A DNA stretch of 64,000 nt from [Phialemoniopsis] sp. UDSM-2020 (GCA_018873225.1 JAEILZ010000002.1:1674001-1738000); one strand, 5' to 3'. Shown: positions 43,301 to 56,412, numbered from the stretch's first letter. The notes: a model not told the origin generated them from the sequence alone. Made by a program: numbers and translations.

Positions 43301-45528
43301 AATAGGGACATGTGGAGTAAGGACCACCTGCCTTTATTTGTGCCCGATTACTCGCCTGGCGGCGCCCTGCTGGCTCTTGGTGATTTCAACAATGATCTTC
43401 TCAACAACGTCAGTAGTGGCAATGTTGCTAAAATACGGACTGCAGGTTCGCAAAACCAACGGATGCCTTCGTCGGGCGACATGACCCCAAGTTCGCGTAT
43501 GAGCGCCAACTTCGCCAGAGTCGAGACTGCTCCTTTGCCCAGGCGGAAGAGTCATGGGCCGGACGTGAACTTTGTCGAGACGGAGGTCAACTTCTCTCGG
43601 CCTGCACCCTCAGCCCCACAAGCTCCCCGGGATGACGACTCTGGCGACGACTCGGACGATGGCTTATTTGCCGTACCCATTTCTGCTCGTAAGCAGGGTG
43701 GTGACAAGGGCAAAGGAGCTGCAACCCCGACACAGAGCAGCGAGGCTGCTGCTAGTGCCTCGGTAGAGCGACGTCCCAGTCTGACGTTGAACACCAAGCG
43801 AGCCAAGAAGGGCGTCTCGGTATCATTCAATTCGCCTCAGTCTGCTAATCCCAAGACGGGCGAAGGTGACGATGATGACTCCGCCCGAAGTTCGCGAAGC
43901 TCCCAACGTACACCGGCCTCCGATGCCTGGGAGTCCGAGAATGACAGCATGCTTAATAGGCGGAAGTCCTTCATTGAGAAAGACGTCTGGGCCGTCCGCC
44001 CCCCTACTGACGCCCTTATCGACAACCTAGAAGACTTCTTCCCGAACCTCAATGTTGACCAGCCCGTGCTAGAAGATGGCGAAGTGGAAATGCCGCCGTC
44101 TCCCATAGCCGAAGGTGACGAAGGCGCGCAGGAGCAGGCCAGGTCTCCCGCACCCGCACCGCCTGTGCCCTCTGGCCCGCCTGCTATCCCTCCATCCCGT
44201 ACGGCTTCTCTTTACAATGACAGCGACACTCTTGGCTCTGATGAGTCCACGCTCAAGGCCCTAGAGCGTCCCGCTTCTATCCAGTCTGTTGCTCAACGCA
44301 GTGTGCGACGTTCAGGTGGTCTGGGCCGCATGAAATCCATCCGTGAAGTGGCACGCGGAGCACACGAGGCAAATAAGAGGTTCACGCAAACACAAATCGC
44401 CCAACAGCCGGCAGCAGCGAGCAGTAGCAACAAGAACAACAACTCGGCTCTGTTGCGCCGGAAATCGACCAAGATGTTCAACGCCAACATCGTTCAGATC
44501 CGGCCAGACAGGGGCTCGATTGTCATGCCGCAGATCCCACAAGATGTCCTGCCGAAGCGGCAGACAACGTTCCGTTGGTTCAAGGGTCAGCTCATTGGCA
44601 AGGGCACCTATGGGCGTGTCTACCTTGGTATGAATGCCACGACTGGTGAGTTCTTGGCCGTCAAGGAGGTTGAGGTCAACCCCAAGGCAGCACAAGGAGA
44701 CAAGAATAGGATGAGGGAGATGGTGGCTGCTCTAGATCAGGAGATCGACACTATGCAGCATCTTGATCACGTCAACATCGTGCAGTATTTGGGATGCGAA
44801 AGGAAGGAGACGAGCATCAGCATCTTCTTGGAGTACATTTCTGGTGGCTCGATCGGATCCTGTCTCCGCAAGCACGGCAAGTTTGAGGAGTCTGTTGTGG
44901 CCAGCTTGACCCGACAGACGCTCTCTGGCCTAGCCTACCTCCATCGCGAGGGCATCTTGCATCGGGATCTCAAGGCGGACAATATCTTGCTCGATGTCGA
45001 CGGCACGTGCAAGATCTCCGATTTTGGCATTAGCAAGAAGACTGACGACATCTACGGCAACGACAAGTCCAACAACATGCAGGGCTCAGTCTTCTGGATG
45101 GCACCCGAGGTCATTCGTTCGCAAGGCCAGGGCTACTCGGCCAAGGTGGACATCTGGTCCCTTGGCTGCGTGGTACTGGAGATGTTCGCAGGCCGACGGC
45201 CGTGGAGCAAAGAGGAGGCCGTCGGGGCCATCTACAAGATCGCCAACGGGGAGACGCCTCCCATTCCCGAGGACGTGCAGATGACGATAAGCCCGTACGC
45301 CATTGCTTTCATGCTAGACTGTTTTACTGTGTAAGTTCTCGACTGAGCCCGGTCCTTTTTATCCTGGAGGCTAGTTTTGCTGACCAAGGCGTGCGTTGAT
45401 GCAGCACTTCATCAGAGCGGCCAACGGCCAACAAGCTCCTCTCGCAACACCCCTTCTGTGAGTTGGATCCAAACTACAACTTCTTCGATACGGAGTTGTA
45501 CGCCAAGATCAGGGGGACATTTCGATAA
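40385..45528 (+). CDS. BCK1: MAP kinase kinase kinase of the cell-wall-integrity pathway (Bck1/Mck1/Mik-1 type)
   Basis: Exons 40385-41422, 41483-45330 and 45405-45528; 5010 nt, 1669 aa. Introns GTAAGA...GATAG and GTAAGT...TGCAG; the last exon supplies the kinase C-lobe end (SERPTANKLLSQHPF). N-terminus has several poly-Pro tracts, then a SAM-like region (WPLDKVLLWLQGNSFSKDWQ, ~res 220-280) and a Ras-association-like ubiquitin-fold segment (VLATADHWNYRMVDVTDVEN to LKLFIQPK, ~res 595-680). A long Ser/Pro-rich regulatory region follows. The kinase (~res 1375-1665) has GKGTYGRVYLG, AVKEVEV, HRDLKADNILL, DFGISKK and GSVFWMAPEVI. It phosphorylates the MAPKK (Mkk1/2 type) downstream of Pkc1. Overall architecture and length fit Bck1 rather than Ste11 or Ssk2. 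Confidence 0.92.
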
Positions 45529-47758
45529 AGTGTTCTAGGGGTTGTATATAAAAGGGCAAGATGTCTAGATATGATACGGGGTCTACAAGACGGATAGGGC
45601 AAAGTTCGGTCATTTTCACTTCTCCGTGCAAGCGATGGCGCACTTCTGGGTTTGTACCACTTTCAGAGTTATATAGCAGGAACCTTTCGGTACACAATTG
45701 TTCAATATCAAAACAGTCAATAACTTGGTCCGTCTCTGTGTGGAGAGAGAGCACTTTAAGACTTAGGTGTGTAAACCAAAGACTGGGATGACCTTGATAA
45801 TTTACCTCCATCAATCAGAGCACGTGCTGTCCGGTGTTCGGATTTGACGATGCATGTTGGTTGCATCGACACAAATGTTCCGGAAGAATAGTTGCCGTTG
45901 TCACAAGCATGCAGCAATCAGACTCCGCAACCGTGCCCCGGCAATGCTACCTTGCCTGACCACGAAGGCGATAGCTACTTACGGAGTACACACTCTTCAG
46001 ATGGATATCGTAGTTTCTAGGAGCGATAGACCACTAAGTACTTGTAATTCCAAAGTGTGTACAATCCATCTGAAGTTACTATCTCGCCATGAGAAAACAA
46101 GTTGTCGCCTCGCAAGCGTCTAGAACAACAGCCTTGAACTCAGCTGATGGGGGCTTCTCGGCTTTCATGTGTCCTCGTGTTTGGAGTGATGGGGCGCCCC
46201 GAACGGAGGTTGCTTCAACGCCATGCAGCACGCCCTGCACTAATCCAGCCTAGCAGAAGCCTTACGAAGTAAGTGGCCCTCTTCCGACGCCCGCAAGTGG
46301 GAAAAAGGGACCCCTGGAAAAGTGGCATCTCTCCAGCTGTCCTCACGCAAGGTATCCCATGTCTCGCCCCGTGCGAAGCTTCAGTCTCCCTTCTCTCTTT
46401 TCCATGGTGCAATTTGACATACAAGTAGTCAATGTATCAAAGGCTCTCGAGATGGACAAGGCCAAGATGACGTTGATTTGCAAACGCCACGCAACGGCGT
46501 GCGAGGGCGTAGATTTGAGAAAGGCCGGAGTATGGTCTATACAATAAAGTTGCTAAAATGCATTAGTTTGAGATGTGAACCCCAGTTTTCGTGCCATTTG
46601 TTCCGAATGGGTGTTGGTTCGAGACATCATCAATTGGATGGTTTTACTCAGATACTGTATCGATATTTGAATTCCTCGTATGCTATTGTACCTCCTGGCC
46701 AGCTGGATAGGAGAACTCGCAGCAAATCTCCCTCGTCGGTACTGAGTTATCAGGTAACCTCGCACTCTTCCATGCTTGTTCCTTGCTGACTGAAAGTGAG
46801 ATCGGTCTTCCCTTTTTTTTTTCCTCTTTTTTTTATCGGACGGCTGTCGGCGTATGAGACATTTGCCAAGACAATACCCATTCCAATCCCTTTTGCCCTT
46901 TACCCTTTTCTTCTTTTCTTTCCATGTAGCCTGCCCACCACCCACTCAACTCCTCCTTTTACCCTGTCCGCTGGCTGGCTGCAGACCCAGAGTGTGCCAC
47001 CCTACCTGTCCGTATCCATCAATGATGGACCATGGTTAATCACCCGGCTGGGCATGCATCTTCTCGATGCGATGGGCCACCACGCTACTCGCATCGATTT
47101 CTTGGCAAACTGGAGGATCCCGTGCCTGGCTCGTTCTGGACACGATGCTGCTGGTCCCTTACGGAGTAGAACCTTTACCTAATATTGTCTCTGGCCTATC
47201 TTGTGTCGCGCGCCCGCGATGCACCTTGGCTCTCTGTGTCCTCTTCCCGTGCCGCTTGCTCCTTCTTTCGTTTTTGCTGTCCTCTGCCGCTTCTCTGGTA
47301 TCAGACTTTGTGCAATTCCTTCTTCTCACTCCAGATGACGGGAGTTTAGCTCAGTCCCCGTAAGGTCTCTTTCTCTCGTGATAGCCATCTCCTTACGCTT
47401 TCGTCCATTTTGCTTTGCATCACTGTGCGCATTCTGCCTCTCGCGAAGCTCTTCCCATCGACCTCTACGTACTTTACACAGACCCGCCATTGCGGATCGC
47501 TAGGACATCGAACGCCCTGCCGATCACCGAAAACCCCACGAAATGTTGCAGCTGGCACGTTGAAGACCCCCAAGCTACTGCACTCCCTTGTGAGACCGCT
47601 CACGCGACACTGGTTCGCTGAGAATCCGACACCGCGTCGAGCGAGCAACTGCTCGCACGACCGCAGTCTCCTTCCTTCCTTGCTTGCTATAGCACGCCGA
47701 GCTTTGGACTGTCCGATACCTTCGTGGGCGCTCGTGAAGGCACCGTCCAGTCGCCACC
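45529..47758. other. Intergenic region, 2.2 kb
   Basis: 3' flank of the MAPKKK gene and promoter/leader of the GH47 gene. T-rich and CT-rich tracts at 46805-46840 and 46895-46925. No convincing gene; a uORF is listed separately. Confidence 0.4.
47543..47563 (+). promoter_or_regulatory. Possible uORF (6 codons) before GH47 gene
   Basis: ATG at 47543, five more codons, TGA (MLQLAR). No other ATG occurs between it and the GH47 start at 47759. Relevant only if the leader extends this far. Confidence 0.3.
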
Positions 47759-50700
47759 ATGTTTCGGTTCCGCAGGTATCGCGTATTCGTGATATGTGCT
47801 GCCATCTTGCTCCTCCTACTCGTGCGCATGTCCCAAAATGCCCAGTGGGAAGACAGCGCCGCCTCGATATACAAGCAGTACACACACGCCGGCCCCCAAT
47901 CAAGACCTGAAAATGGCGCCTCTAGGCCGGAGAATGCGAGCCCGAAGGTGGTTGAGCAGCAACCTCCTACCGCGCAGGATGTGCCCGCCAAAGAAGAGAC
48001 CAAGCCCGTCGACCCAGTAAAACTTCCGGAGCTCAAGTCGAGCAAGGAAACAGAGGGTCATTTTGGCCTGCCCACCCCTGAACAGACCGCCGGCGTCGAG
48101 GTGCCACTACCTACTGAACCAAGTATCGACGATGTTGCTGTTCCGCCTATTGAGACATCTAAGCCAGCTGCGCCTGCGATCCCCGACCGGCCTATTCCCA
48201 AGGTTGACGAGCTGTTCCCGGAGAAGCAAGAGAAACCTCTACACGTGCAAAATCCTCCAGGAGCTCTGATTCAGGACTCGCTTTACGCCACGAGCACGAT
48301 TCACTGGCAAAAACCAACGGAGCATTTCCCTGTTCCTGAGGAATCAATCATCATGTTGCCTACCGGCAGTCCGAAGTCGATTCCCATAATCCAACACCAG
48401 TTTACCGCAGAATCTGATACTGCCAGGGAGCAGCGCGAGTGGCGGCTGTCCAAGATCAAACAGGAGGCAAAGGTTGCATGGGATGCGTATCGCAAGCATG
48501 CCTGGCTGCACGATGAGCTCATGCCTGTCTCTGGGAAGTTCAAGGACCCGTTCTGCGGCTGGGCTGCAACCTTAGTCGATTCTTTGGATACGCTGTGGAT
48601 CATGGGCTTGGAAGAGGAGTTCGACGAAGCCTACCAGGCGCTTGACAAGATCGACTTCACCACTAGCCCCTTCAGATCTGAAATTCCCGTCTTCGAGACA
48701 ACCATTCGCTATCTGGGCGGTCTACTCGGCGCCTATGATGTTACTGGTGGTGTCAAGGGCAAGTACCCGATGCTGCTCGACAAGGCTGTCGAGCTGGCCG
48801 AGATTCTCATGGGCGTCTTTGACACACCCAACCGCATGCCGCTTCTGTATTATAACTGGAAACCGACATTCACCTCCCAGCCGCACCGGGCCTCGACCAT
48901 GGCTGGCGTAGCCGAGCTAGGTACTCTATTGATGGAGTTCACGCGTCTCGCCCAACTCACCGGCCGCAACAAGTACTACGACGCCGTTGCACGCATCACG
49001 GATGCTCTCGAGGAGTACCAGAACCGCGAAACGGGCATCCCAGGAGTGTTTCCTCAGAACCTTGACATCTCTGGGTGCAATAGGACTGCCACTTCCCTGC
49101 GTGACGTCGAGAACAGCAGCACTGGGGCACAGTATCAGTACGACTGGCTCGAAAATAAGGAAGGCGAAGGGTACAAGCCGTACGGGAGCAAGGAGAAGAA
49201 GGTGTCGAATGCAAAGCCGGACTTGGAGCTTGATATCCTGCCGGGCAGTCAGCCTGGCGAGCCGGGCACAGCTGAGCTGCGTAACATCGCTCCGAAGAAG
49301 GAGATCGAGAAACGAGGCGCCAATGTGACTTTGAACGACCTCGAAGAGGCGGCATCTGCTACGCGCCCGGAGGCTGGGTCCGGCAGCATGAAACAGCGCG
49401 CGGGTGTCGAGACAAAACCTGCTACCGTCCCAGCTGTTCAGGCTTCGAAAAAGCCACCACCCCTGGCTGCAAATGGGCAGACTGCAGAATGGGACTGCGT
49501 CCCTCAGAACATTACTAGTGGGGGCTACGGCTTTGATTCGTACAGCATGGGTGGGAGTCAGGACTCTGCATATGAGTACTTCCCCAAAGAGTACCTCCTC
49601 CTCGGCGGCCTGGAGGAGAAATATCGGACCATGCACGAAAAGACTGTTGCCGGCGTAAAGAAGTATCTCCTCTACCGCCCTATGATTCGGGACACCGAGC
49701 GCAACATTCTCTTTTCCGCCAAGGTCAACAGCCGCGGCGGTTCTGACCCAGATGATCTCACCTACGAGTACGAGGTCACACACCTGACATGCTTTCTAGG
49801 TGGCATGTTTGGGCTTGGCGGCCGCATTTTTGATTCGCCCGAAGACCTAGAGCTTGCAAAACGGCTGACGGACGGCTGTGTCTGGGCCTACGAGATCATG
49901 CCGACTGGTGTCATGCCCGAGTTCGCGTCGATCCTCCCGTGCGAGTCGATGACAGGCGAGTGCGAATTCAACCAGACCATGTGGCACGAGAAGCTGGACC
50001 CGGGCTCGGACTGGCGCGATCGCCAACTTGACCAGTACCTGCTTCAGGTTGAGGAATGGCAGGCTAAGAAGGAGGAGCTCCTCAAGATGCAGCAGCGCAA
50101 GAAGCTCGCCGAGGACGAGGCCATGTGGGTTATGCCAAAGAAGCCCGAGCCGATTCCCCAGGACGCGAAGAGCCAGGCTGAGGAGACTCTGTACGACTCC
50201 GGGTCAGCAAGCGGCAGTGGCAGCTCACAGAAGGAGAAAGAACCACCTATTGGACAGGGAGCTTCTTATCCTCCTGCATCCGATTCCGCTGCATCGTCTT
50301 CCACTCACGCCAAGCGCGCTGCCGTGCCGTCTGCTGAGGAGCGGAAGAAGACGAAGGAGCGCGTGGAGAAGCTCAAGCAAAAGGAGCAGAAGCTCGAAGC
50401 CGAGCTCGATCTCAACAACGCCGTCGGCACAGAGCATTACGGCGGTCACCGCGGCTACATTGCCGCCGATACGACCGCCGGCGACAAAGACCAGGCCGTC
50501 ATGACAGACGAGGCACTCGAAGCCCTACTGCCTCCAGAGCCCATCAAGCCACTGACGCACGCCGAGTATGTGAGCAACCGCATCAAGAACGAGCGAATCC
50601 CGCCAGGCTTCACGGCCATCGGAGACAGGCGGTACATCCTGCGGTGAGTTTTTGACACAAACTTCCTCCTCACCACTCTCAAACACCAATCTTGTATACT

Positions 50701-51025
50701 GACCCTTCACCCCTACAGACCCGAGGCCATCGAGTCGGTGTGGTACATGTACCGCATCACAGGTGATACGACCTGGCAAGACAAAGGCTGGGATATGTGG
50801 CGTTCCATCATCACGGCGTGCAAAACGGGCACAGCGCACAGCGCCATCGACGACGTAGGCTATCTGGGAGCCGACGGCAAGCCGCAAGCGACGGACTCGA
50901 TGGAGAGCTTCTGGCTCGCCGAGACACTCAAGTACTTTTACCTGCTGTACAGCGAGCCCAACGTCATGAGCCTCGATGAGTGGGTCTTCAACACGGAGGC
51001 GCACCCTTTCAAGAGGCCTACTTGA
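47759..51025 (+). CDS. Class I alpha-1,2-mannosidase (GH47), type II membrane protein with large insertions
   Basis: Exons 47759-50643 and 50719-51025, intron GTGAGT...TACAG; 3192 nt, 1063 aa. Trims alpha-1,2-mannose from N-glycans in the ER/Golgi. A signal anchor lies near the N-terminus after basic residues ([14 protein letters not shown], res 9-22), followed by a Pro/Glu-rich stem (~res 30-220). Catalytic-domain motifs are intact: [118 protein letters not shown] and the metal-binding Thr in VFNTEAHPF. The domain is split by two disordered insertions, ~res 460-575 and ~res 760-915 (the second Lys/Glu-rich and coiled-coil-like). This makes it about twice the size of typical fungal GH47 enzymes. 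The start context CCACCATGT is good. Confidence 0.92.
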
Positions 51026-52124
51026 AGAGAAGTGGATTTACCGACATGAGAAATGATTATGCTGTTGGATACTGGCGTGGCACGAAACGCAATGGCCAGG
51101 CAGGGAGATTCATGACACCTCCAAAAGATCATGAACAGAGCGGTCACTAAGGGGCATGAGCGTAGTGATCGGCTAGATTATCGGCTGGTCAAGAACGCCA
51201 CGAGACGAACGTAGTGTCGCTTTCAACCGACTGAAGCTGTACGCCTCGGATGAGGATGTAATGCATACGGATTACCATTCGATTGCACTAGAGACGACAT
51301 GATTTACACAGAGAAAGGTCGAGTTGCAGACAGCCGTGGGTCGTCATGACACAAAGACAAGGAAGAAGCTAGCAGTATTGGATATTCTCACCAACGCGAG
51401 ACAAGGATATTTAGATGGCAGCTGCGCATACTGAGAATCATTTTATTTTGAAAGCTATAATGTCAAAGCTTTCTCGTTGCATTGGTCTATTCTACTTATG
51501 TTTCGTGACTTGTCTTCCCTCATGACACCACCTCGCCTCGCATCGTGGAGGCCCTTCCAGTTCATCATCCATCATTCCACTCGAGTCTTCTCATTATACC
51601 TCTCCGATTCCGTCTAATCCAACTCTCCGAGCCTGTTCTCCCCGGACCTCCTGATCCTCTCATCAGGCCAAAGCCCAATACTATACGAGTTAAATACGAC
51701 ATTGTGACCACAAACATAGCACACTGAAAATATAGAGAAGGGGGAACAATCTTTGGGTCCCAAAAGAAGAGGAAGAAACCAAATTTCAATATCTCATAAA
51801 ACTCCGTACCCCTGATGCTGTGCTGTCGAGATGTCTTTCGAGGATGAGGGTGGTGATGGCGGTGTATGTGCGTGCGTATGTAGTCGTCGTGGGGAGTCAT
51901 CATGTACATTCAGTGCAAATCCAACACCATAAAAAAGTGCCTCCTCTCCTGCCCAGACCTGAATTTCCCTGGGGAACTTTCCCAAACATGAAATTCTCTA
52001 TGACCCATCACTTCTCCTCCTTTCCCCCTTGTTTCTTCAGTCTCCGGTAAAAAAAAAAAAATGAAGTAGTGGCACATCGCTCTCTATCGTCTTCCGCATG
52101 CTCTCTTCGGATCACAGACCCAGA
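51026..52124. other. Convergent intergenic region
   Basis: 3' flanks of the GH47 (plus) and Fig1 (minus) genes. Contains a run of about 13 A near 52050-52062. No gene seen. Confidence 0.4.
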
Positions 52125-53198
52125 CTAACCGGCCATGTCGTTCAGCACGCGAATGCTCAAGATCATGACGAGCAGACCGATCGTGACGATGATCAGTAGT
52201 GTGAAACTGAACCAACCCATGACCATGGCGCTGGTGCCCACGCCTGACTTGACCGAGCCGTTGGCCAGGTCTTGGGCTATAATACTAGCGGCCACGGAGG
52301 CCGTGTGTTGCCACAAGACCGAGACCAGGATGAAGATGGAGGCGATGAAGATGATCGCCAGCGCAATCTGGGAGACAGGTCGGCTGGGGAACGGCTTCAC
52401 CTCGCGCTCGGAGCCTTCGCTGTCCTCCTCCTCGTGCCAGCCAGGGAAGGTGGCGAGCAGCAGGAGGCAGATGAAAGCGAAGATGATGGCAATGATGATC
52501 AGGTAAGGGAAGACAATCATGTCCTTGAACTGGCTGGCGAGCCAGATCAAGTTCAGAGGGTCTTGGTCGACGCTGACCTCGTTGGCCAGCGCGGTAGCGT
52601 TATTACTGCACAGCCACGAACCGCCGTCCGGGTTGACGCAGATGCCAAAGTAGCCGACGCGCGCCTGAAGGTGGGCGCTGCCGACAATGTTGGAGATGGC
52701 GGTGTTGACATTGTAGTCCACCTGCGCCGTGTCGGGCACGGCTTGGTAATGCTGGTAGTAGAGAGAAAGGAGGAAGATGTCTGGTATGAGCGGACTTGAG
52801 GATGAGCAGCCCGCTAATAATAGTGCTGCACGAGATTTGGATTAGCTCCCGTCTCAAGCACGTCGTTGGTGGGTTGGGGTTCTTGCGCTGTTGGAATGTG
52901 ATGTATTCCCACGTGGCGCTTAGAAGCTGAAATGGAGAGGATTGCCTTCACTTACATAGAAGGATGATAGCCACAGCTATCAATATCATTAATACGTGGT
53001 GGTATCCCAGGAACGGCACGAACCCTAGAAAGAGGAAGAAATGATTAGCGAGTTGCGGAAATGGACAATTGTAGCCATGACGGCGCCGTCGTAGACATGC
53101 ATGCTGACCTTGCTAGAGCATTGCAGCACATGCGACGGACCGTCAGGCCAAAGGAAGTGATTCAACATACTGTACCACCCGATCTGAAATGCCGCCAT
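52125..53198 (-). CDS. Fig1-family membrane protein (calcium influx / cell fusion)
   Basis: Exons (minus order): 53198-53171 (28 nt), 53024-52956 (69 nt) and 52825-52125; 798 nt, 265 aa. Introns GTATGT...TTCTAG and GTAAGT...GTGCAG. Four membrane helices: res ~20-42 (VLMILIAVAIILLSLLLAGC), a second in MIVFPYLIIIAIIFAFICLL, a third in IALAIIFIASIFILVSVLW and a fourth in FTLLIIVTIGLLVMIL. The claudin-like Fig1 signature VGYFGICVNPDGGSWLC lies in the first extracellular loop, after GCSSSSPLIPDIFLLSLYYQ. Fig1 proteins act in the low-affinity Ca2+ influx system and in mating/cell fusion in yeasts and filamentous fungi. The short first exons recover the N-terminal helix; without them the protein would lack it. 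Confidence 0.9.
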
Positions 53199-54820
53199 TC
53201 CGTCGAAGTCTTGATTGCTTTGACCGGTTGACGATGTCGACTAGTAACCCCCAATCCCGTCCTCCTCGTACGGAGCGACGGTTGGGCTTGGAGAGCGCCT
53301 GCCTCGCCTAGAGTGCTAGGCTGTAGGCTACCGATGTAGGGTTGACCGGATTGCTCCCTCGAGTCGAAGAGTTACGAGACGAGGACGACGCTGGTGAGGA
53401 GACAGGCGAGCTGCGGGCTTTCCCGAGCGAGATTGGTCCCGTTATCGTTGGAATGGGAGCGACGCAACTGGTATGCGTGTAGATGGAGACGAGAGTCTGG
53501 TTTGTCTTATTGAGATGGAAGAGCGGCAGGCGAGGGAATCTGGACAACTAGCTCGCTTCACGTCAGACAAGAACGGATATGCTGATGAATTGATGGCGCT
53601 CGATAATGCAATGCAGAGCTTGCGCTGGAATGCAAAACGAGCGAAAGGTGTATGTATGTGTGTGTGTTGAAAGGAGTGGGAGACTTAATTCTCTGATGGT
53701 TCAATCTTCAGGAATGTGAAGAGAGGTTTGGTCTTGCTGCAGTCGGAGACAGGTCTAACTAGTAGGTTGGAGGAAGAGAGCACGAGGATCTTCCCGAGAC
53801 TAGAATTATTCAGTGGCTGGTCGTCTGCGTTGCTGTCTGCCTACAATTGGCCCTGCCATTTCCTTTTTCCCTCTGGGCTGGGCTGGTGATGCAGCAGCGA
53901 GCAAAGTAAATAAAAGAGGGGGTTGGTTGCCCGGGGCGATGGGCTGGTGCTGCTGACCCCCTGTAACCTGTACTCGCTGAGATCCCTGTAATTCGTCGTA
54001 ACCTTGGAACCCTGTCACAAGAAGGATGACCTGAAGGGGCAACCGCTGGGGCTGTCGCCCCACCAATCCAGACCTTGGTATCCGCCGTTTTAGAGCCTTT
54101 TTAGCGGGCTCGGTAACACGCATGGCGCCGTCGTCGCGCCCTGCAGGGTCCAGTCCTCTCCAAGGTCGGTCCACGATCCATAGATTCTTAATGACGTTTG
54201 GACTCTGGTTGGATCAGCACTGTTTCGTCACTCGCTACTTCGTCCAAGTAAATACTTGCGTATCCGCCGAGAGAGCCGCAACTCGCAACACAAGCCGCTT
54301 CCCCTGCCCATACGTCTGGCTACGCTACGTGTGAATAATACGTCGAACTGAGTTACACAATGAGAAGTTCTTGTGTGTAGACCTCCCAGCATCTCTGTAA
54401 TTGGCAAAGAAGGCACCTGACTTGCCCGTAAAAGCAATGATGACAAGTCTTGGCTTAGATCCATTTATTGGCCGGGAGACCGCCTTCTACACAACGAAGC
54501 CATCAAATTCAAGTTGTCTCCCTAGTAAACCTATAGGCAACTCTTTTAAGCTCCTTGGCTTTGCTCAAGCACCTTCCTAAATCGAGCAACATGACCGAAC
54601 TCGAGTAAGCTCTCGTGTTCAACGCAATGATGCTCGCATGCTCCCTCGACCAAGGCCGTGATACAGAAGATCATCGCAGTAATATCACAAAACTTGCCGT
54701 CTCAGCTGCCAGATTATACAGTCACAACTCTGTGTGCATATCGTAACTATGAGTTTTTACAGTAATTCATCAAAATCATTCATTCAGTTCATGCTTTCGC
54801 TAATGCCAAACAATCGTGCC
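53199..54820. other. Intergenic region, 1.6 kb
   Basis: 5' flank of the Fig1 gene and 3' flank of SLD2. A GT-rich run at 53648-53668 is the only low-complexity stretch. No gene recognised. Confidence 0.4.
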
Positions 54821-56299
54821 TCAACGTCTCCGTCTAAACCTGCTATTGAATCCAGGACCACCCTTTGACCCGTTGTTCCGCAGCTTCAATCTCTTGAAGT
54901 TCGCATGGGCCAGCTCGTTGACCTTCTTCGCCGCACGCTTGATCTTCCCCTCCTTGGGCGCAGCTTTCTTCTTGGCCGGCTCCTCAGCCTCGTCGCCAGA
55001 GTCGGCAAACTCGGACCCAGAGCCCACGTCATCAGCAGCGCCATCAGCACCCATGGTCGAGGGGTCCACCTGCGTCTCCGGAACCACGTCTTCTTCTTCC
55101 CCATTGTCCATTGTCGGTCTCTTCGCCCTGGTAGGCTTCATGTTGACGCGGCGCGTCGTTCGCTTTTGTCCCTTCTTCTTGTACACCTTTAAAGGCTGTC
55201 CACGGTCCAAGCCGCCTTCTTCAGGCGCACTGTCATACATGGCCTCGTCGTCAAAGCCGCCCAGCGGCAGGTGTACTTGGCTGTCTTCCACAATCACATC
55301 ATCCTGTTGAGGCCTCGGGTTGGCTTTGGGCCTAGGCTGGCTAGCCTCATTCTCCATCTCATGCAATGCCTCCAGGTCGTCGTCCAACTTCTCTTCCTCC
55401 AATTTGCGCAGACTCGCGACCACACTACTTAGACCGCGCACAAGAGGTTTGCGGGGCAGTCTGATAGGATCCGGGGACTTGAATGCGCCATTTTCGTCAA
55501 CCGGTGGCAACGGCGCTCTCCGCAGGAAGGCCGGCGTAGCAAATTGCAGTTTCGACACGGATCCGGGCGTTCGTGGTCCCTGCGAGTTTGCGTCTCGGTT
55601 CTTGAGCGGTGTCATGAAGCTGTTGAGCATATGTCGTTTACTTGATGACACAGGCGTACGTCCGAGCTTGGTCTCGCTATCCAAATCGCCCAGGCTCGTT
55701 TGTTTGCTTGGCGTCGCCTGGACGTTGAACAGCTGCTTTCCCTCTCCGGTTGAACGCGACGGCGTTGCTGCCTCGGCACTCGGCAGCAGATCGAAGAGGC
55801 CAAGGACACGCCCGTCGCGTTGCGGCGTGGGACCTATGGAGGTGGGAACCGCTGGGCTGAAGAGTTTCCGCGCCGTTGATGGGGTCGCCACTGTATCTGG
55901 GTGATTTTGAAACCGCGTGTTGGACGGAGTTTGTGTCTGTGTCCTTGTTTTCTTCGAGGGAGTCTCCGATGCGACGGGTGGCGGTTTCCGTTTCCTCGAC
56001 TGGCCATCGTCCTTGCGCGGGGGTGCAACGTTGCCAGAGATGATGTCGCGAAGCTTGTTATATGTCTTGTACTTTTGCGCTTGATTGGTAGAATGTTCAG
56101 TCAGTCAATGCTTTACAAAAGGTAGCAATGTAGAGTTGCTGGCAAGGTACGACATACCGATGTCGGGGTTCTGCTTGATCGCATCTCGACTGGGCTTCTT
56201 GCCCTCATGCTGCTTGGCCCATTCATTCTCCCAGGTCTTGAGCTGGACTCGCAGGTCCTGCGACTCCTTCTCGTACCGCTCCTTATCTACCACATCCAT
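54821..56299 (-). CDS. SLD2: DNA replication regulator Sld2
   Basis: Exons (minus order): 56299-56158 and 56079-54821; 1401 nt, 466 aa. Intron GTATGT...ATCAAG. The N-terminal domain reads VQLKTWENEWAKQHEGKKPS, RDAIKQNPDIAQKYKTYNKL, the family signature. CDK-phosphorylated Sld2 binds Dpb11 at origin firing. The middle is disordered and rich in minimal CDK sites (about a dozen SP/TP, e.g. KLFSP, GPTPQ, FMTPLKN, PRTPGS, FATPAF, KSPDP). The C-terminus is acidic, then strongly basic (RRVNMKPTRAKRP, FNSRFRRRR), resembling the DNA/Mcm-binding tail of RecQL4-Sld2. Nuclear. An ACGCGT occurs about 155 bp upstream of the start. Confidence 0.92.
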
Positions 56300-56393
56300 C
56301 TTTCTAACAATGCCAAAGGATACAGAGTCGAAATATGTCAGAACAAGAACAGGGCGGGACGTGCAGGCATAGTCATGCTAGAGCCGTGTGCAC

Positions 56394-56412
56394 TGTGGTG
56401 TGGTGTGGTGTG
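56394..56412. repeat. Short GTGTG/TGG microsatellite
   Basis: About four copies of GTGTG-type 5-mer (TGGTG) in the SLD2 5' flank. Confidence 0.5.
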
